A DNA stretch of 64,000 nt, from assembly GCA_020631735.1 (NCBI GenBank), contig CM036188.1:12814214-12878213 (forward strand), read 5' to 3'. Position 1 is the first letter of the stretch; each line of letters starts with the position of its first letter. Shown here piece after piece: positions 63,308 to 64,000 of the stretch. Under the pieces are notes generated by a model. It had not been told where the DNA came from. It saw nothing but the letters and a program-made list of their open reading frames with translations, and made no database searches. The translations under genes and the position numbers were made by a program. The stretch comes from Saccharum officinarum (taxonomy: Eukaryota > Streptophyta > Magnoliopsida > Poales > Poaceae).

Positions 63308-64000
63308 TTACTTATTATAGCTTGTTTGGTATAGCTTCCTGCTGCTCTGGCTCATCCTACACCAATAACTTTAGCAGCACTGCTCACATGAGCCATTTTT
63401 TCACTCTCTGCTTGTAAAATGAACATGAAGCGGAAAAATTCCATGATTCGTGGCTCCTCTGACTTGTACAGTACTGTAGCACGAAACGGGAGCCTGGAGA
63501 AGCCCAGCCATATGGAACCCCTAAGCAGGGCATGCAACAGGCAAGGCAACACACAAACTGTTGGTGCTACCTAGGCTAGCTACAAGGAACTAGCTAATAT
63601 ACTAGTGATAACTAACACGTACTGTACAATGCAATATCCATTGTTGTGGTCCCAAACATACAGGAAGATAAGATCACATATCCTCCGTAGGCCGTAGCCC
63701 GTAGGACAACCCCACCAGGCCATTCCCTACCAACCCAAGCAAATCCAAGATCATCTCATCCCACTTGCTGTACCCGTACGTTTCATTCCTCCACACATGA
63801 CACATGGCTATTGCGTTACATTCCTTCACACAAGTCACAATCCGACACGCAGGATCCTTCCAAACAGGAGCCATCTGAAGCAGGCGGATTCCAATAAACT
63901 TGTATCCCTCCCTTCCCCTGTGCTGCAGCCTGCAGCTAGTGGCCATACAGTATTTTGGGTCTCCTCGAGTCCTCTTCACAACTGAACTGACCGACCACCT

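Larger units (their letters stand above)
55862..64000 (+). repeat. Segmental duplication, copy B
   Basis: Near-identical partner of 15820-23580. It starts at the Cassandra LTR and runs off the right end of the window, so the full length is not seen. It contains NHL copy D, two MITEs shared with copy A, a private LINE insertion and about 70 bp near 58.94 kb that copy A has lost. Confidence 0.93.

Overview
The window is nuclear DNA from a grass, most likely a panicoid such as Sorghum, Saccharum, Miscanthus or Zea. This is inferred from many-intron genes with GT-AG splice sites, dense Tourist- and Stowaway-type MITEs, a Sirevirus-type Ty1-copia element, a Cassandra-type TRIM LTR and GC-rich single-exon genes. 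Two runs of exactly 100 N (568-667 and 55421-55520) are scaffold gaps of unknown size.

Layout. 1-567 is a second, indel-bearing copy of the last exon of the exonuclease gene found further right, ending at the first gap. 668-4114 is a Ty3-type LTR retrotransposon with no recognisable pol. 4260-5390 holds a Stowaway MITE and a degenerate AT-rich tandem array. 5518-11309 (minus strand) is a complete 23-exon 5'-3' exoribonuclease gene of the XRN family; I rebuilt it exon by exon and it reads in frame for about 899 residues. 11577-14900 holds MITEs, LTR-like debris and nothing I can call a gene. 14940-15990 is a 98-bp GC-rich minisatellite.

From about 15.8 kb to the right end, the window is organised around repeated units of about 8 kb. 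Each unit carries a single-exon NDR1/HIN1-like (NHL, LEA_2 domain) gene. Copy A (20293-20940) and copy D (60693-61340) encode identical proteins inside a segmental duplication offset by about 40.4 kb. Copy C (42560-43234, minus) lies in an older, inverted unit. Copy B (23690-24184) has lost its N-terminus and membrane segment. A fifth, divergent NHL gene (52709-53529, minus) carries an apparent frameshift.

Between units B and C sits a nest of transposons (26.5-41.2 kb). It contains a Sirevirus with one 2.4-kb LTR, a gag ORF and a pol with much of its reverse transcriptase deleted. This is truncated against a hairpin-rich tandem array that flanks a decayed ORF resembling the 'putative gypsy type transposon' (Transposase_28) family. 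Further insertions date events: an Ac/Ds-like hAT element with a perfect 8-bp target duplication, a 5'-truncated LINE present only in duplication copy B, a 5S-rRNA-bearing Cassandra LTR at the edge of copy B, and MITEs whose empty sites survive in sister units.

How the genes relate: XRN acts in RNA decay or processing. NHL proteins are membrane-anchored proteins of a family linked to defence and senescence. I see no operon-like or pathway link between them. The NHL cluster grew by tandem and segmental duplication, and transposons then reshaped it.
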